A stretch of 64,000 nucleotides of DNA from CAYTGM01 sp964437365. GTDB taxonomy: Bacteria; Sumerlaeota; Sumerlaeia; SLMS01. The position numbers and the translations under genes were made by a program. Positions 25,896 through 35,199 of the stretch are shown here, piece by piece. Below the pieces are notes generated by a model. It saw nothing but the letters and a program-made list of their open reading frames with translations, had not been told where the DNA came from and did not search any database. The stretch covers positions 124,001-188,000 of the forward strand of contig CAYTGM010000008.1 of NCBI GenBank assembly GCA_964437365.1. Direction: 5' to 3'. The stretch's first letter is position 1, and each line of letters begins with the position of its first letter.

Positions 25896-26702
25896 CTAAC
25901 CTGATATTTCAGAGAGCTTACTCATGACGATTTGCATGTCACCCCAAACGATTTTCTTCCGAGGCGTGTTTCGATGTATATACGGTAATGGGAATGTTGT
26001 AAGTAGCGGGATCCCACGATAATCAGACCATTTTCCTCGTACGCGATTCATCCCTTTCTGCGCAACATCTGGCAACAATGAATCGAGCCCGATGAGGCCA
26101 AAAGAAACGATCACTTGAGGGCGAAGAAGTTCGACCTGGCGTTCAAGGAACGGCTGACAGGTCATGACTTCTTTTCTTCTTGGAGGTCGACCAGCCGCAG
26201 GGCAACATTTGAGGGCTGTCGTGACGGAAAAATCGGCTTCATCAAGTTTCATCGCCTTCATGATATCGTGAAACATTTTCCCGATCTCGCCAGCAAACAG
26301 GTCTGCCTTCTGGTCGTTCTCCTGGGTGGGAGCCTCAAGAAGACATAAGACTTTCGGACTCTCAGATCCCTGACCCGGAAGAGCCTGATTTCTGGTGAGA
26401 TGAAGGCTGCATGAGGTACAGCCTCTAATTTCGTTTGCCAGAGTCGCGAGCTGCTCGCGTCGGTTATCTTCATTAACAGCAGGGAGAGACTGAATGGAAG
26501 GGAGCTCTTTAGCTGGGGGAGGAGCTACCGAAGGAGTCTGTGTTCCTTTTTGCGGTCTGGTTACTTCTCCAGCCCGACTTGAGATGGAGGGCCTTCTCGA
26601 TTCACTGTTCTTCTCAATTTCCGGATAAGGAACCTCCAGAAACTCGAACCCGAGAGATTGGAGGAGTTTTTTTTGAAGAAGAATGTCTTTTGAGTCGGTC
26701 AT
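25896..26702 (-). CDS. Family-4 uracil-DNA glycosylase-like protein with altered catalytic motifs
   Basis: The 268-residue protein has an unordered N-terminal ~90 residues, then a UDG superfamily domain. The four Fe-S cysteines of family-4 enzymes appear present: CTSC near residue 95 and a pair in the CCPAAGRPPRRKEVMTC region. The active-site motifs diverge. Where family 4 has GEGPG-x-x-ED the protein reads LEAPTQEND, and where it has F-H-P-S-Y-L-L-R-N it reads FPLPYIHRN, so the usual motif His is replaced by Pro. Inferred: a UDG fold that may have changed substrate or lost glycosylase activity. Its TAG stop overlaps a short repeated motif (25878-25898) shared with two other intergenic regions. 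Confidence 0.75.
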   Translation of the reverse strand: MTDSKDILLQKKLLQSLGFEFLEVPYPEIEKNSESRRPSISSRAGEVTRPQKGTQTPSVAPPPAKELPSIQSLPAVNEDNRREQLATLANEIRGCTSCSLHLTRNQALPGQGSESPKVLCLLEAPTQENDQKADLFAGEIGKMFHDIMKAMKLDEADFSVTTALKCCPAAGRPPRRKEVMTCQPFLERQVELLRPQVIVSFGLIGLDSLLPDVAQKGMNRVRGKWSDYRGIPLLTTFPLPYIHRNTPRKKIVWGDMQIVMSKLSEISG

Positions 26703-27005
26703 TAAAGTTAAACGGGATCGAGGGTGTCTGCGGCTGGAGAATAAATAAAAGAGAAGTCCCCGTGGTAGCCATCGAAAAAGATCATAGGTCTGTTATTAGA
26801 TGACCAGTCAGTATAATCCCCGAAAAAATGCTGGTTGTTCATTCCGCAACATTACTTTTTTAGCGAACCATCACTATTTGTTTTGATTTCGTTGACGCAG
26901 GAATTCAGAGTGCCCAATACTTGATCAGGACTGGAAATGCTGTGCCCAAGAGACAGTGTGTACCCGTTCGGAGTTAAATCAGCCCCCTGACTAGATTTTG
27001 AGAAG
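26703..27005. other. Intergenic region before the pseudopilin cluster
   Basis: About 300 nt between the divergent UDG-like gene and the first pseudopilin gene. It should carry promoters for both, but I see no clear -35/-10 pair, hairpin or ORF with a ribosome binding site. Confidence 0.5.
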
Positions 27006-27533
27006 ATGAAAGCACCCCTCCAGCCTAGAAGACCTCGACGCGGCTTTTCTTTACCAGAAATGCTCGTGGTCATCGTAATCATCATCTTCGCAACCACTGT
27101 GTCACTCCTCGCTTATCGCAATTACAGGCAGGGATCAGCCCTTCGGATGTCCTCTGAAAAGGTGCGATCCGGTCTTGTTCAGGCCAGAAGCCGCTCTATT
27201 GCTGCGGGCCTTCCAAGCTCTTTTGTGGTGGATATTGATAATAATACGTTCTGGATTGATGACCTCAATTCCGATTATACAGTGAAAAGTCCCAAAATAA
27301 TCCCGCTCGAATACCTTCCGCAGGACGCTGTAATTGAAGAGGTTACTATTAATTCAACAACGTTCTCTGATGGAATTAGAGGCATCCTTTTTCAGTCTGA
27401 CGGGACAAATCCGTTCCTGACCATCGTTCTCAGACGAACAAATGCTGACATCACACAAGATAAGAACTATTATAGTATTCAGATGTATCCTTCATCATCG
27501 ACCCCGAAGGTTTGGCCGAACGAGCGTAAATAA
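27006..27533 (+). CDS. GspH/FimT-like pseudopilin
   Basis: First gene of a nine-gene pseudopilin cluster. The 175-residue product has a type III leader ending RRPRRG and then FSLPEMLVVIVIIIF, so cleavage is after Gly with Phe at +1 and the conserved Glu at +5. A globular β domain follows (GLPSSFVVDIDNNTFWIDD), as in GspH/FimT minor pseudopilins. It would be processed and N-methylated by a prepilin peptidase encoded elsewhere. The order H-I-J-K downstream is that of classical type II secretion operons. The ribosome binding site is weak. The next gene starts 6 nt after this stop. Confidence 0.85.
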   Translation: MKAPLQPRRPRRGFSLPEMLVVIVIIIFATTVSLLAYRNYRQGSALRMSSEKVRSGLVQARSRSIAAGLPSSFVVDIDNNTFWIDDLNSDYTVKSPKIIPLEYLPQDAVIEEVTINSTTFSDGIRGILFQSDGTNPFLTIVLRRTNADITQDKNYYSIQMYPSSSTPKVWPNERK

Positions 27534-27539
27534 CTTATC

Positions 27540-27983
27540 ATGATGTCACCTTTAAGAAAATCCGCCTCCCAGAGAAGGGGGTATACCCTCGCAGAGGTAC
27601 TTGTCGCCATGGTTGTTCTGGCGATCGGTGTTGCGGGAGTCCTCCAGTTTTTCCCACCCAGTATTCGAGCCAACTCAGACGCTGCCCTTAGAGGGAAAGC
27701 GGTCCTGCTTGCTCAGAAGAAAATTGAGGAAATTCGGCGTGACGATACCGCGGGAGGGGATTACATTGATACCATCCGCAATCTTCCGAACCCAACAAAT
27801 CAGATCACTTTCGCCGAAGATCCACGCCTTGTTTACCAGTTTTCCTCTTATTCTTTTCGAGACCCCAGTGGAAGCAGTGGCGATCCTGAATTCGATCCCA
27901 ACGTGCCTCGAATCATCGTGAGTTTTAGCCCATCTTTCAGAGATAGCGATGAGGTCATTTGCGAGATTCGCTTCGATAGCTGA
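27540..27983 (+). CDS. GspI/PilV-like pseudopilin
   Basis: The 147-residue protein has a leader ending SASQRRG followed by YTLAEVLVAMVVLAIGVAGVLQF, with Glu at +5 and the hydrophobic helix ~20 residues long. The segment AVLLAQKKIEEIRRD is typical of GspI/PilV minor pseudopilins. In type II secretion GspI starts the I-J-K tip complex, and J- and K-like genes follow. It could begin at either of two successive ATG codons (27540 or 27543). A 155-nt gap follows, so the H-I pair may have a transcript separate from J-K. Confidence 0.85.
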   Translation: MMSPLRKSASQRRGYTLAEVLVAMVVLAIGVAGVLQFFPPSIRANSDAALRGKAVLLAQKKIEEIRRDDTAGGDYIDTIRNLPNPTNQITFAEDPRLVYQFSSYSFRDPSGSSGDPEFDPNVPRIIVSFSPSFRDSDEVICEIRFDS

Positions 27984-28138
27984 CCCCCCATAATAAATGC
28001 AGAATAAAAAGGTGCCACAGCGCCGGATTTGCCCCATATTGACTTGTGCCGGATAAGTCATGTCTCCTAAATTGGCAGCCTACGCTTTTCCGAGTACAAG
28101 CCCCCAATTGTAGAGATTGATGATCTGCCCTCCTTACA

Positions 28139-29122
28139 ATGCCGCGATTAAGATTTCATAAATCAAATAGAATCAAAGGTTTGACTCTCGTCGAGCTTTT
28201 AACCGCCTCGGCTATTTCACTGGTGATGGTGGGGACCGTGGCTGCTGCCTTCATTCAGATAATTCGAACTTCCGATGAAACGGAGGCGCTCGTCCAGGCT
28301 CATACCACAGCACGCTCAGCGGTGGCAGCGATTGCACGAGACCTGAGGCAGCTCCAGCTCGATCCCAATCCGAATTTTCAGCAGCTCTTTGTTATTGATA
28401 GAACTCTCACCTATGGTGATTTCGTCGATAATGACGGAGATGGGGATGTTGATGAGGAAAATTTCGATGCGCGTCACGACGAGGCCAGCACGTGGAGCCC
28501 GATCAACGATCGCCACGCATTTATCGGGGGATTCACAGAGCGGTCGACTTTTGTTACCGTTCCTGACTATGGTGACGGTGATGTCGACGAAGACACCCGC
28601 TTCTCGGCCGATGAAGTGACATTTATCAAGCCTCCCGGTTCTTCCGGGTTTGGTTCTCCAAGACAGCGGATTACCTATCGAATTGGGGACTTTGATGGAG
28701 AAGAGAATGTCCTTCTGAGAATTATTGAGAATAATCCTTCTCCAGCTTCGACGGGAGCTGGCGTTGTTGAGCCCGTGGCTTTCGATGTTGTGAGCCTGGA
28801 TATTCTTCCCTGGAATCCCAACAATAATAACACAAATAGTCCTGTTCCTGGCGCTCCCTATTACGAGACTTCATGGGATGCGCAATCAATCGGGTTCCCA
28901 GGTGTTAATCCCATTGGCAATACAGATGGAACTGTCCCACCCTTTAAATTACCGGCGGCTTTTTTGATCCGAGTTGTTGCTAATGCGGAAAAACAGCCCT
29001 TAAGCGAAATCGCTGGCTGGCCATTGACCGGTGAATCTTTGAAGACGGTCGCCATGACGACGGTGGTAAATGTTGATGAAGTACTCCAGGATCCAAGATA
29101 TGAGGACTGGGTAAGGCCATGA
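28139..29122 (+). CDS. GspJ/PilW-like pseudopilin
   Basis: The 327-residue protein has the leader RIKG followed by LTLVELLTASAISLVMVGTV, with Glu at +5. The helix TTARSAVAAIARDLRQLQLD near residue 60 is the characteristic post-TM pattern of GspJ/PilW. The globular domain is large and acidic, with two calcium-type Asp/Gly/Asp stretches (VDNDGDGDVDEEN and YGDGDVDED), possibly Ca2+-binding loops. Its stop overlaps the ATG of the GspK-like gene (ATGA), so the two are translationally coupled, in keeping with J-K assembly in the pseudopilus tip. Confidence 0.85.
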   Translation: MPRLRFHKSNRIKGLTLVELLTASAISLVMVGTVAAAFIQIIRTSDETEALVQAHTTARSAVAAIARDLRQLQLDPNPNFQQLFVIDRTLTYGDFVDNDGDGDVDEENFDARHDEASTWSPINDRHAFIGGFTERSTFVTVPDYGDGDVDEDTRFSADEVTFIKPPGSSGFGSPRQRITYRIGDFDGEENVLLRIIENNPSPASTGAGVVEPVAFDVVSLDILPWNPNNNNTNSPVPGAPYYETSWDAQSIGFPGVNPIGNTDGTVPPFKLPAAFLIRVVANAEKQPLSEIAGWPLTGESLKTVAMTTVVNVDEVLQDPRYEDWVRP

Positions 29123-31497
29123 GACTCAACCTCTCCACATATCGACTCCCCGACAAGAAAAGGTCGTCCAGGCGTGGATCAACGCTGCTGATCGTTCTTG
29201 CCGTGTTATCACTCCTCGTCCTGATGGCTGTGACTCTTGGCTATACGAGTAAGCTTGAGGTGATTTCCTCAAGGAACTTTGAAGCCGGCGTGCAGAGAGA
29301 CATTGCTGTGATCTCGAGTCTGCGATCTGCTTCACTGGAAATAAATAAGTCGATGCCTTATCAGGCTATTGGAGAGTTCGACCTTCATAAAGGCTTGGTG
29401 CAGGGCAATTTCCGGGAGGGGGTTATCACCGAGAACTCTCACGTTTTCGTGGAGGACCTCTCAGCAAAACTGAACGTCAATACAGCTTCGCCAGAAGCGC
29501 TTCAGCGTTTCTTCGGAAAGCTCGCCTATGACAATCAGATGGAACTTAACGTCTCTGGTCTTGTCTCCGGTATCGTTGCCCGAAGAACAGGAAATGATGG
29601 AATGGCGGGTGCAGCTGGCGTTGATGATAACGATACGCTGGAGTCGGCCCTGTTTATCAACGATGATACAAAGCTGGCACCGAAATCGACCCGCATCAGC
29701 CTCGAAAGAAATCAGGTAAAGCAGAATCTTGATCCACGAGGCATCGATGAATGTAACGAAGGCGATGGTCAGCGCGAAGAACTTGAAAAACTTATTTTTG
29801 GCGAAGATGAAGACGAAGAGTTCGTAGCGGATATACGTTATCCTGCCTTCGGTGATGATCTCCGCTTTGGCCGGCTGGAGGAACTTCTGGAAGTTCCTGG
29901 AATGACTCCAAGGCTCTTTACGCTCGCAGCCCCTTATTTAACAGTCTTCAGCGTTTCGCAGCAGCTCCACTTTCCCTCCTCGGAAGAGGGAGAGTTTCCA
30001 GTTTCCCCCGTCGACCTTAATCGCGCGACGGCTGAGGAACTTTACGAAGCGCTCTACGCGGAATACGGCTATACAAAAGATGAAGAGCTACTTAAGCAGT
30101 TCGCCGCAAATGTGGTGGATTATCGAGACTTGGACAGTGTGCCGACGATTCTTCACTTGAACGGTGCTGATGTCATTGGTTTTGAAAGAACGCCTGTCAT
30201 CATTGAAGTCTATCCCGATGCGATTACGTCTGAGGAAGATGGAGACGATGGACAATTTGTTGAGGTTTACAACCCCTGGCCTGAACCTTTCAACCTTTCA
30301 GGGTGGAGATTGACAGTGAACGGGGTAACGATTCCCCTGACTGGTCAGCTTGGATCGCAGGATTATCTGATCGTCACAGACGATTACAAAGACGAAGCGG
30401 ATGACGATGGTTATTCGTTCTTTGATAACTTTGGTAGAGCAACAAATAATGCCTCGAAGAGAATTATCGAGAATCAAAGTCTGAATCTGCCTGAGTCTGG
30501 CTCCATGAACAGAGTTGAACTTCTTGATGGTGATGGTAATCTGATCGATCAGTTTGTCTATAATGGAAACGCTGGTTTCAGTACGGCAACAAGCCTTCAA
30601 AGAGCAAATTCAATTGTCAGGGAAGTCCAGGTGGCGCCGGTCACTCCTTTTGGCCGCTATCCCGAATCTGCTCCCGATTCAGAGGTGGTGCAAAAACTCT
30701 TGTCTTCACCTAAAGAGGCTCCCTTTTTGACTCCCTATGATATTCTGAACGTGTTTTCTGGCTTCGCACGCATGGATGGTGATGAAGGAAATCGATGGGG
30801 TTTCCCTGTTGAAGGGTCTCCCAAGTCGGGAGATTCGTCTTTGAGATCTAAGGCAACAGATCCTGCACACCTTGATCTGAGACTGCTGGACCTTTTTGCT
30901 GTCGAAGCGAATAAACGTCCTCGTTACAAGGGGCTTGATCGTGAGGATGCCGATACTGAAAGAAAGTCTGCCCGGGATCGCTTGAACCCATGGCATCGAG
31001 ATGTTGGGGATGCTTCAGCTGAAGACTTGTCTCGACTTGAAAGAGATGCAGAAGCCCATGCCTTCTTTGAGTATGCCGTCAAGCCGGTCGGGCATCGTAA
31101 TGGTAGAGTTAATCTGAATACCGCAGAGGCACCTGTTCTCCATGCTCTCGGATTGTCAGAGGAGCAAATACAGTATATTCTAGCTGAGCGAGATGTCATC
31201 TTCAACGAGGCCATCAGTGGCGTGGGATCGAGAACGGTTCTCTACAAGAGTTATGAAGAGTTGTTCTCCGACGATAATCTCTGGAGTCTCTATTCTGGTG
31301 ATGATTGCCAGCTGAAGTCCCTGAGAGAAACTCTCTTGAAAGAGGCAGGTTTCAGTTCGAGTGCCTTTCTGCTTGAGGGCGCCCCACTTGAAGTCACAAA
31401 GTCTGATGGAAAAGATCGTCATTCGCCTCGAGCCCAAATGGTTGTGGCCTTTGATGGGTCGACACCAGAGCTGGTCTACTGGCGGCTTGCGCCTTAA
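29119..31497 (+). CDS. GspK-like tip protein with inserted lamin-tail domain
   Basis: The 792-residue protein has a leader SSRRG followed by STLLIVLAVLSLLVLMAVTLG. It lacks Glu at +5, as GspK proteins do. Three GspK/helix-hairpin-helix segments are visible: KLNVNTASPEALQRFF (~118), SPVDLNRATAEELYEALYA (~296) and GRVNLNTAEAPVLHALGL (~662). Between the second and third, at about 356-510, sits a lamin-tail domain (FVEVYNPWPEPFNLSGWRL, QDYLIVTDDY, SMNRVELLDGDGNLIDQFVY). GspK is normally around 300 residues, so the protein is more than doubled. It should cap a pseudopilus, with the added domain exposed. The start overlaps the gspJ-like stop. Confidence 0.8.
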   Translation: MRLNLSTYRLPDKKRSSRRGSTLLIVLAVLSLLVLMAVTLGYTSKLEVISSRNFEAGVQRDIAVISSLRSASLEINKSMPYQAIGEFDLHKGLVQGNFREGVITENSHVFVEDLSAKLNVNTASPEALQRFFGKLAYDNQMELNVSGLVSGIVARRTGNDGMAGAAGVDDNDTLESALFINDDTKLAPKSTRISLERNQVKQNLDPRGIDECNEGDGQREELEKLIFGEDEDEEFVADIRYPAFGDDLRFGRLEELLEVPGMTPRLFTLAAPYLTVFSVSQQLHFPSSEEGEFPVSPVDLNRATAEELYEALYAEYGYTKDEELLKQFAANVVDYRDLDSVPTILHLNGADVIGFERTPVIIEVYPDAITSEEDGDDGQFVEVYNPWPEPFNLSGWRLTVNGVTIPLTGQLGSQDYLIVTDDYKDEADDDGYSFFDNFGRATNNASKRIIENQSLNLPESGSMNRVELLDGDGNLIDQFVYNGNAGFSTATSLQRANSIVREVQVAPVTPFGRYPESAPDSEVVQKLLSSPKEAPFLTPYDILNVFSGFARMDGDEGNRWGFPVEGSPKSGDSSLRSKATDPAHLDLRLLDLFAVEANKRPRYKGLDREDADTERKSARDRLNPWHRDVGDASAEDLSRLERDAEAHAFFEYAVKPVGHRNGRVNLNTAEAPVLHALGLSEEQIQYILAERDVIFNEAISGVGSRTVLYKSYEELFSDDNLWSLYSGDDCQLKSLRETLLKEAGFSSSAFLLEGAPLEVTKSDGKDRHSPRAQMVVAFDGSTPELVYWRLAP

Positions 31498-31618
31498 TGA
31501 TGTATTAGTTGCAACTGGATGTTGACGCTTCAAGTATGTTGGTCCCATCCATTAACGGTCCTGAAGAAGTTTAAACTGCTCGGGATTTAACCTGAAAGAA
31601 TAAAGAGAATTTCGCCCC

Positions 31619-32611
31619 ATGAAACGACACTTAGCCTCCTCAAAAAAGGGTTTCACCCTCGTTGAGCTGTTGATTGTCGGCGCTCTGATATCACTCTTCG
31701 CAACTCTGGCTGTCTTCGGAGTTCAGCAGCAGTATGATTCCAATGTAAGAAAAGCCACCGTGGGTGAAGTCCGCAATATTGCTTCTTCGCTCGATTTTGC
31801 AAACCTTGATACGAGTATCTTTCCAAGGCTTTGCTGGCTGACAGAAAGTCAGGAAGGGCTCGACTTCGTAAGTTCGCTCATCACTGGCAATTCAACCGAC
31901 CCTGCTGCTTATTTCAGACTTGATATCAATGGGCGTCCGAGTCCTCAGCCAGGTAGTGTCCGGCAGCAATGGAATGGCCCCTACTTTAATATCTCTCAAA
32001 GCCGGGCAGGACTTTCCAGGGGGCGCGGTGGATTCGTTTATATGGTTATTCCTGAACTGGCAGCCTTCGGCGATTCGTCAACCAATCCTGCAAATGTGAA
32101 TTCATCTACGGGGCTCAGGTGGCCAGCAGACCCCTATGGAAATCCATATACCGTCTACATGCTCGACGTAAATACTGCCGACCGGGCCCTCTATTTTGTT
32201 ACAGATGACAGTAACCCCGATACGCAGGGGCCAGAGGCTGCCAATCCCACAAGAAAAGGGAATTACGTCAATGCCGTCGTCAGCTATGGTCGAAATCACT
32301 ACCCGGGTGGTGGCCCAGATGTTATTGTAAACTTTGGAGCAAATCCCGGAAGTGGCAACGGTGTAGCAGCTGCAGAAGGTCAGGGGCCGTTTGCGCTTCG
32401 TCTCTATAAAGGTGTCGTAAACGGAACTGTTCCGAATAAATCACTTCCCACCTACACTTCCTTGACAGGACTTGAATATAACACGAACCGAGCAAATGTC
32501 TGGAGTGATCAGTTCATTGGAAATGTTTCCGGACAGTTACCAACTGACGGTGCTGGCAATCCAGTTGGGATCACCGATACCGGTAGTGACGATATAATCT
32601 ACGAATTCTAA
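31619..32611 (+). CDS. GspG-type pseudopilin, enlarged (1 of 5)
   Basis: The 330-residue protein has a leader SSKKG followed by FTLVELLIVGALISLFATL with Glu at +5. The C-terminal domain has the GspG-like elements WNGPYFNISQ, then WPADPYGNPYTVYMLD, and ends GSDDIIYEF, in the place where GspG has its calcium-binding Asp loop. GspG is usually near 140 residues, so this one is more than twice the norm. It begins a run of five paralogues after the H-I-J-K genes. The upstream gap of 121 nt could hold a promoter. AAAGAGA lies upstream of the ATG. Confidence 0.85.
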   Translation: MKRHLASSKKGFTLVELLIVGALISLFATLAVFGVQQQYDSNVRKATVGEVRNIASSLDFANLDTSIFPRLCWLTESQEGLDFVSSLITGNSTDPAAYFRLDINGRPSPQPGSVRQQWNGPYFNISQSRAGLSRGRGGFVYMVIPELAAFGDSSTNPANVNSSTGLRWPADPYGNPYTVYMLDVNTADRALYFVTDDSNPDTQGPEAANPTRKGNYVNAVVSYGRNHYPGGGPDVIVNFGANPGSGNGVAAAEGQGPFALRLYKGVVNGTVPNKSLPTYTSLTGLEYNTNRANVWSDQFIGNVSGQLPTDGAGNPVGITDTGSDDIIYEF

Positions 32612-32671
32612 TGAAGGCTGAGAAAACTCATTGAATCGAGAAGAGTTTGATCTGAAGGAGCAATACGCCCG

Positions 32672-33424
32672 ATGAGAAATTTGAGGAAAAATTCTGGCTT
32701 TACCGCGGTTGAAATCGCCATGGTTGCAACGGTAATTGCCATCCTTGCTCTGTTGGTTCTTCCCCTGTTTCGTCAGCGTGCTGAAGATGCAAAGCTGGCC
32801 GCAGCACAGGATGAAGTTCAGAGTCTGGCCAAGGCACTCATCCTTGTTGAAGCAGATATGCCTGGTAATTTTCTGCCGAGGCTTAATGACTTGGATAATA
32901 AGTCGTTTCAGGACTCAGACACGTTGCCAACAGGTGGAAATACTAATCACCTGGAACCGCCAAGAGCCAGGTGGCTTCCAGGCACCAGCAACGCATCACC
33001 AGGACAGTTTATTGATGTGAATGACCCGCTTTTCGGTCTGACCTATCCGACGGTTGTTCAGAACTGGTTCGGTCCTTACATCGCGATGAGAAATACGGTT
33101 ACTCTGAATGAGCTCTTAAACCAGTTTGCTCCACTGACAGACTCGGGCGGAAATGTAGGCCCGATTGCTGTCTTCACAGGAAGCATTGATTCCCAGACAC
33201 TGAATGTTGACCGCTACCCAGTTGATCCCTGGGGAACACCTTACCTTCTCTTCGGACCAGAAGAGACGATTTATAACTTTCGCGTCGTTTACTCTTTAGG
33301 GCCAGATGCTGTTCCGGGCTCTCTTGATCTCTACGGCGGCGGAGGAGTACCTGCTAATGCATATGATCGTCGTCAGCCCTTCTTAGGTGCTCCTCAGACA
33401 GACGACATATCGTTTGAATTCTAA
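32672..33424 (+). CDS. GspG-type pseudopilin (2 of 5)
   Basis: The 250-residue protein has the leader LRKNSG followed by FTAVEIAMVATVIAILALLVLP, with Glu at +5. The C-terminal domain has WFGPYIAMRNT, the DPWG motif in VDPWGTPYLLFGPEET, and VVYSLGPDAVPG. It ends TDDISFEF. A GAAGGAG ribosome binding site precedes the ATG with a long spacing. It follows paralogue 1 by 60 nt, so the two are likely cotranscribed. The shared architecture but low visible sequence identity suggests old duplications rather than recent copies. Confidence 0.85.
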   Translation: MRNLRKNSGFTAVEIAMVATVIAILALLVLPLFRQRAEDAKLAAAQDEVQSLAKALILVEADMPGNFLPRLNDLDNKSFQDSDTLPTGGNTNHLEPPRARWLPGTSNASPGQFIDVNDPLFGLTYPTVVQNWFGPYIAMRNTVTLNELLNQFAPLTDSGGNVGPIAVFTGSIDSQTLNVDRYPVDPWGTPYLLFGPEETIYNFRVVYSLGPDAVPGSLDLYGGGGVPANAYDRRQPFLGAPQTDDISFEF

Positions 33425-33452
33425 TCGAGTCATGAAAGGGACGAGACCCGTT

Positions 33453-34253
33453 ATGAAGACTCTTTTGACACATAGCAATCGCCGATCTGGCTTCTCGATC
33501 ATTGAGTTGCTGGTCGCTATTATCATTATCGGCATTCTTGTGACCATCCTTCTGCCGGTCGTCGCAAACCGCGCAGAACAGGCCCGTGTCGCTCGCGTTA
33601 ACTCTGATCTGGAAAACCTGGCGAGTTCGATGGAACGCGTAGCTGTTGATACTGGCTATTACGTGCGCCTCTTCGCCCTGAACGATGTTCTTCGTGGCGA
33701 CGGCGTTGCCTTCAACAGGGATCTCCCCGGAGATCCAGATGATAACATTGATGGTTTAACAGACTATGATATCGGTGGCGGTTTTCTAGAGTTCCCTGGT
33801 AGTAATTCCCTCTTCATTGATACGCGAACAGGTGATTTCGCCGTGGGGCTGAACCGCACTGCCTTCTTCAATCGCTTGCTGGCTACGGAAACGAACTTCG
33901 ATGGGACGAGCGTCGGTTGGACGGGTCCCTACATTAACTGGCAGACAGATGATAATATCTATCAGGGTGTTGCGGGTAGAACGGGTGTTCCCGACGACCC
34001 ATGGGGAAATGATTATATTCTTTTCACACGAGAAGGAATGTTTCTTGAACCTGATGGGCTTCTTGTAGACAGTGTTTCTCAAAATGTGGATGGCGGCTTT
34101 TCATCTGGAGGCCCATTTGATACATTTGAAATCTTTGATCGCCCGACCATCATCAGCCTCGGTCCAAATGGTGCCCCTGGCGACGGTTCTACCACCGGTG
34201 ATGAAGGTGATTTTGGCGAAGCCGACGATTTTGTGCGTCAGTTTGGCAGGTAA
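33453..34253 (+). CDS. GspG-type pseudopilin (3 of 5)
   Basis: The start is ambiguous. The ATG at 33453 gives leader MKTLLTHSNRRSG, and the in-frame ATG at 33432 gives a longer leader. Both precede FSIIELLVAIIIIGILVTILLP with Glu at +5. The C-terminal domain has GWTGPYINWQT, DDPWGNDYILF and IISLGPNGAPGDG, ending in an Asp-rich GDFGEADDFVRQFGR. It is 266 residues from the chosen start. It follows paralogue 2 by about 30 nt. The terminal acidic loop is where GspG binds calcium. Confidence 0.85.
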   Translation: MKTLLTHSNRRSGFSIIELLVAIIIIGILVTILLPVVANRAEQARVARVNSDLENLASSMERVAVDTGYYVRLFALNDVLRGDGVAFNRDLPGDPDDNIDGLTDYDIGGGFLEFPGSNSLFIDTRTGDFAVGLNRTAFFNRLLATETNFDGTSVGWTGPYINWQTDDNIYQGVAGRTGVPDDPWGNDYILFTREGMFLEPDGLLVDSVSQNVDGGFSSGGPFDTFEIFDRPTIISLGPNGAPGDGSTTGDEGDFGEADDFVRQFGR

Positions 34254-34362
34254 GACCTATACTATGTTGCAGGTAGGCAGCATAGAGCTTAAGCAAGATC
34301 TGAGATTGAACCTGAAGTTCTAGAAAACGAATTTAGAAAGCCTAACGGAGGTTTCTTTTCCG

Positions 34363-35139
34363 ATGAAATTCATTCGCAAGTCAACAAAGCGAGGTATAAC
34401 TCTGACCGAGCTGTTGGTCGTCCTCGCCATCATCTCGCTGCTCGCAACGATCGCCGTTCCTGTTTACCTGAGCCAGATCGCACGCGCCAAGGTTTCCACA
34501 GCACAGGCTGAAGTAAAGGCAATCGCCGATGCAGAACAGCAGGTTGCGACTCTCCACGGGTTCTTTGTTCCCATTCATATTCTGGATAACATTCCCAACC
34601 GTGAAGATAATGTCGGCGGTAGTATCAACACCCGAGACGACTTTGATAATCTCAGTTCTCAGACACGCTATCTGATTAGAACAGATATTCCACTTGTCGA
34701 TCAGGACGGCGCTAACCAGCTGACATTGGGAACCGCTGATATCCGTGTCGAAAACCTCATCGAAACATGGCAAGGCCCCTTCTTGAACCCGCAGCGTGTC
34801 TACTACATTGGTCAGGACGTTGGTAGTGGAGCTACAGGTGACCTCACCGAAGATCTTCCAATAGATCCCTGGGGTAACCCCTACCGGGTTTACACAGACT
34901 TTGGTCTCGCTGGAACAGCTGGACTGCCCAATAATACGATCAACAATATCACCATTGGTTTTGATAACCTTCGTCTGACAAGCGGCGCGGTTGAGCAAGA
35001 TCGCTTCGATCGATTTGCGATCGTTTCGTACGGACCGGACGGAGTTACAGGCTTTACTGGCGACCCGCTGGAACAGGGCGATGATATTTACTACACATTT
35101 GCCGGTATTTTCAACGAAACGAATTATCAAGGCTTCTAA
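34363..35139 (+). CDS. GspG-type pseudopilin (4 of 5)
   Basis: The 258-residue protein has the leader KSTKRG followed by ITLTELLVVLAIISLLATIAVP, with Glu at +5. The ACGGAGGT ribosome binding site is strong. The C-terminal part holds TWQGPFLNPQR, PIDPWGNPYRVYTD and FAIVSYGPDGVTGFTG, then an acidic LEQGDDIYYTF. The leader and helix are the closest here to standard GspG. The 109-nt gap before this gene may carry its own promoter or processing site. Confidence 0.87.
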   Translation: MKFIRKSTKRGITLTELLVVLAIISLLATIAVPVYLSQIARAKVSTAQAEVKAIADAEQQVATLHGFFVPIHILDNIPNREDNVGGSINTRDDFDNLSSQTRYLIRTDIPLVDQDGANQLTLGTADIRVENLIETWQGPFLNPQRVYYIGQDVGSGATGDLTEDLPIDPWGNPYRVYTDFGLAGTAGLPNNTINNITIGFDNLRLTSGAVEQDRFDRFAIVSYGPDGVTGFTGDPLEQGDDIYYTFAGIFNETNYQGF

Positions 35140-35199
35140 GCCCATACGAAAGCAAATAATGACTCTTAGTCTATACTCCTCACTAACAGAGATTAAACG

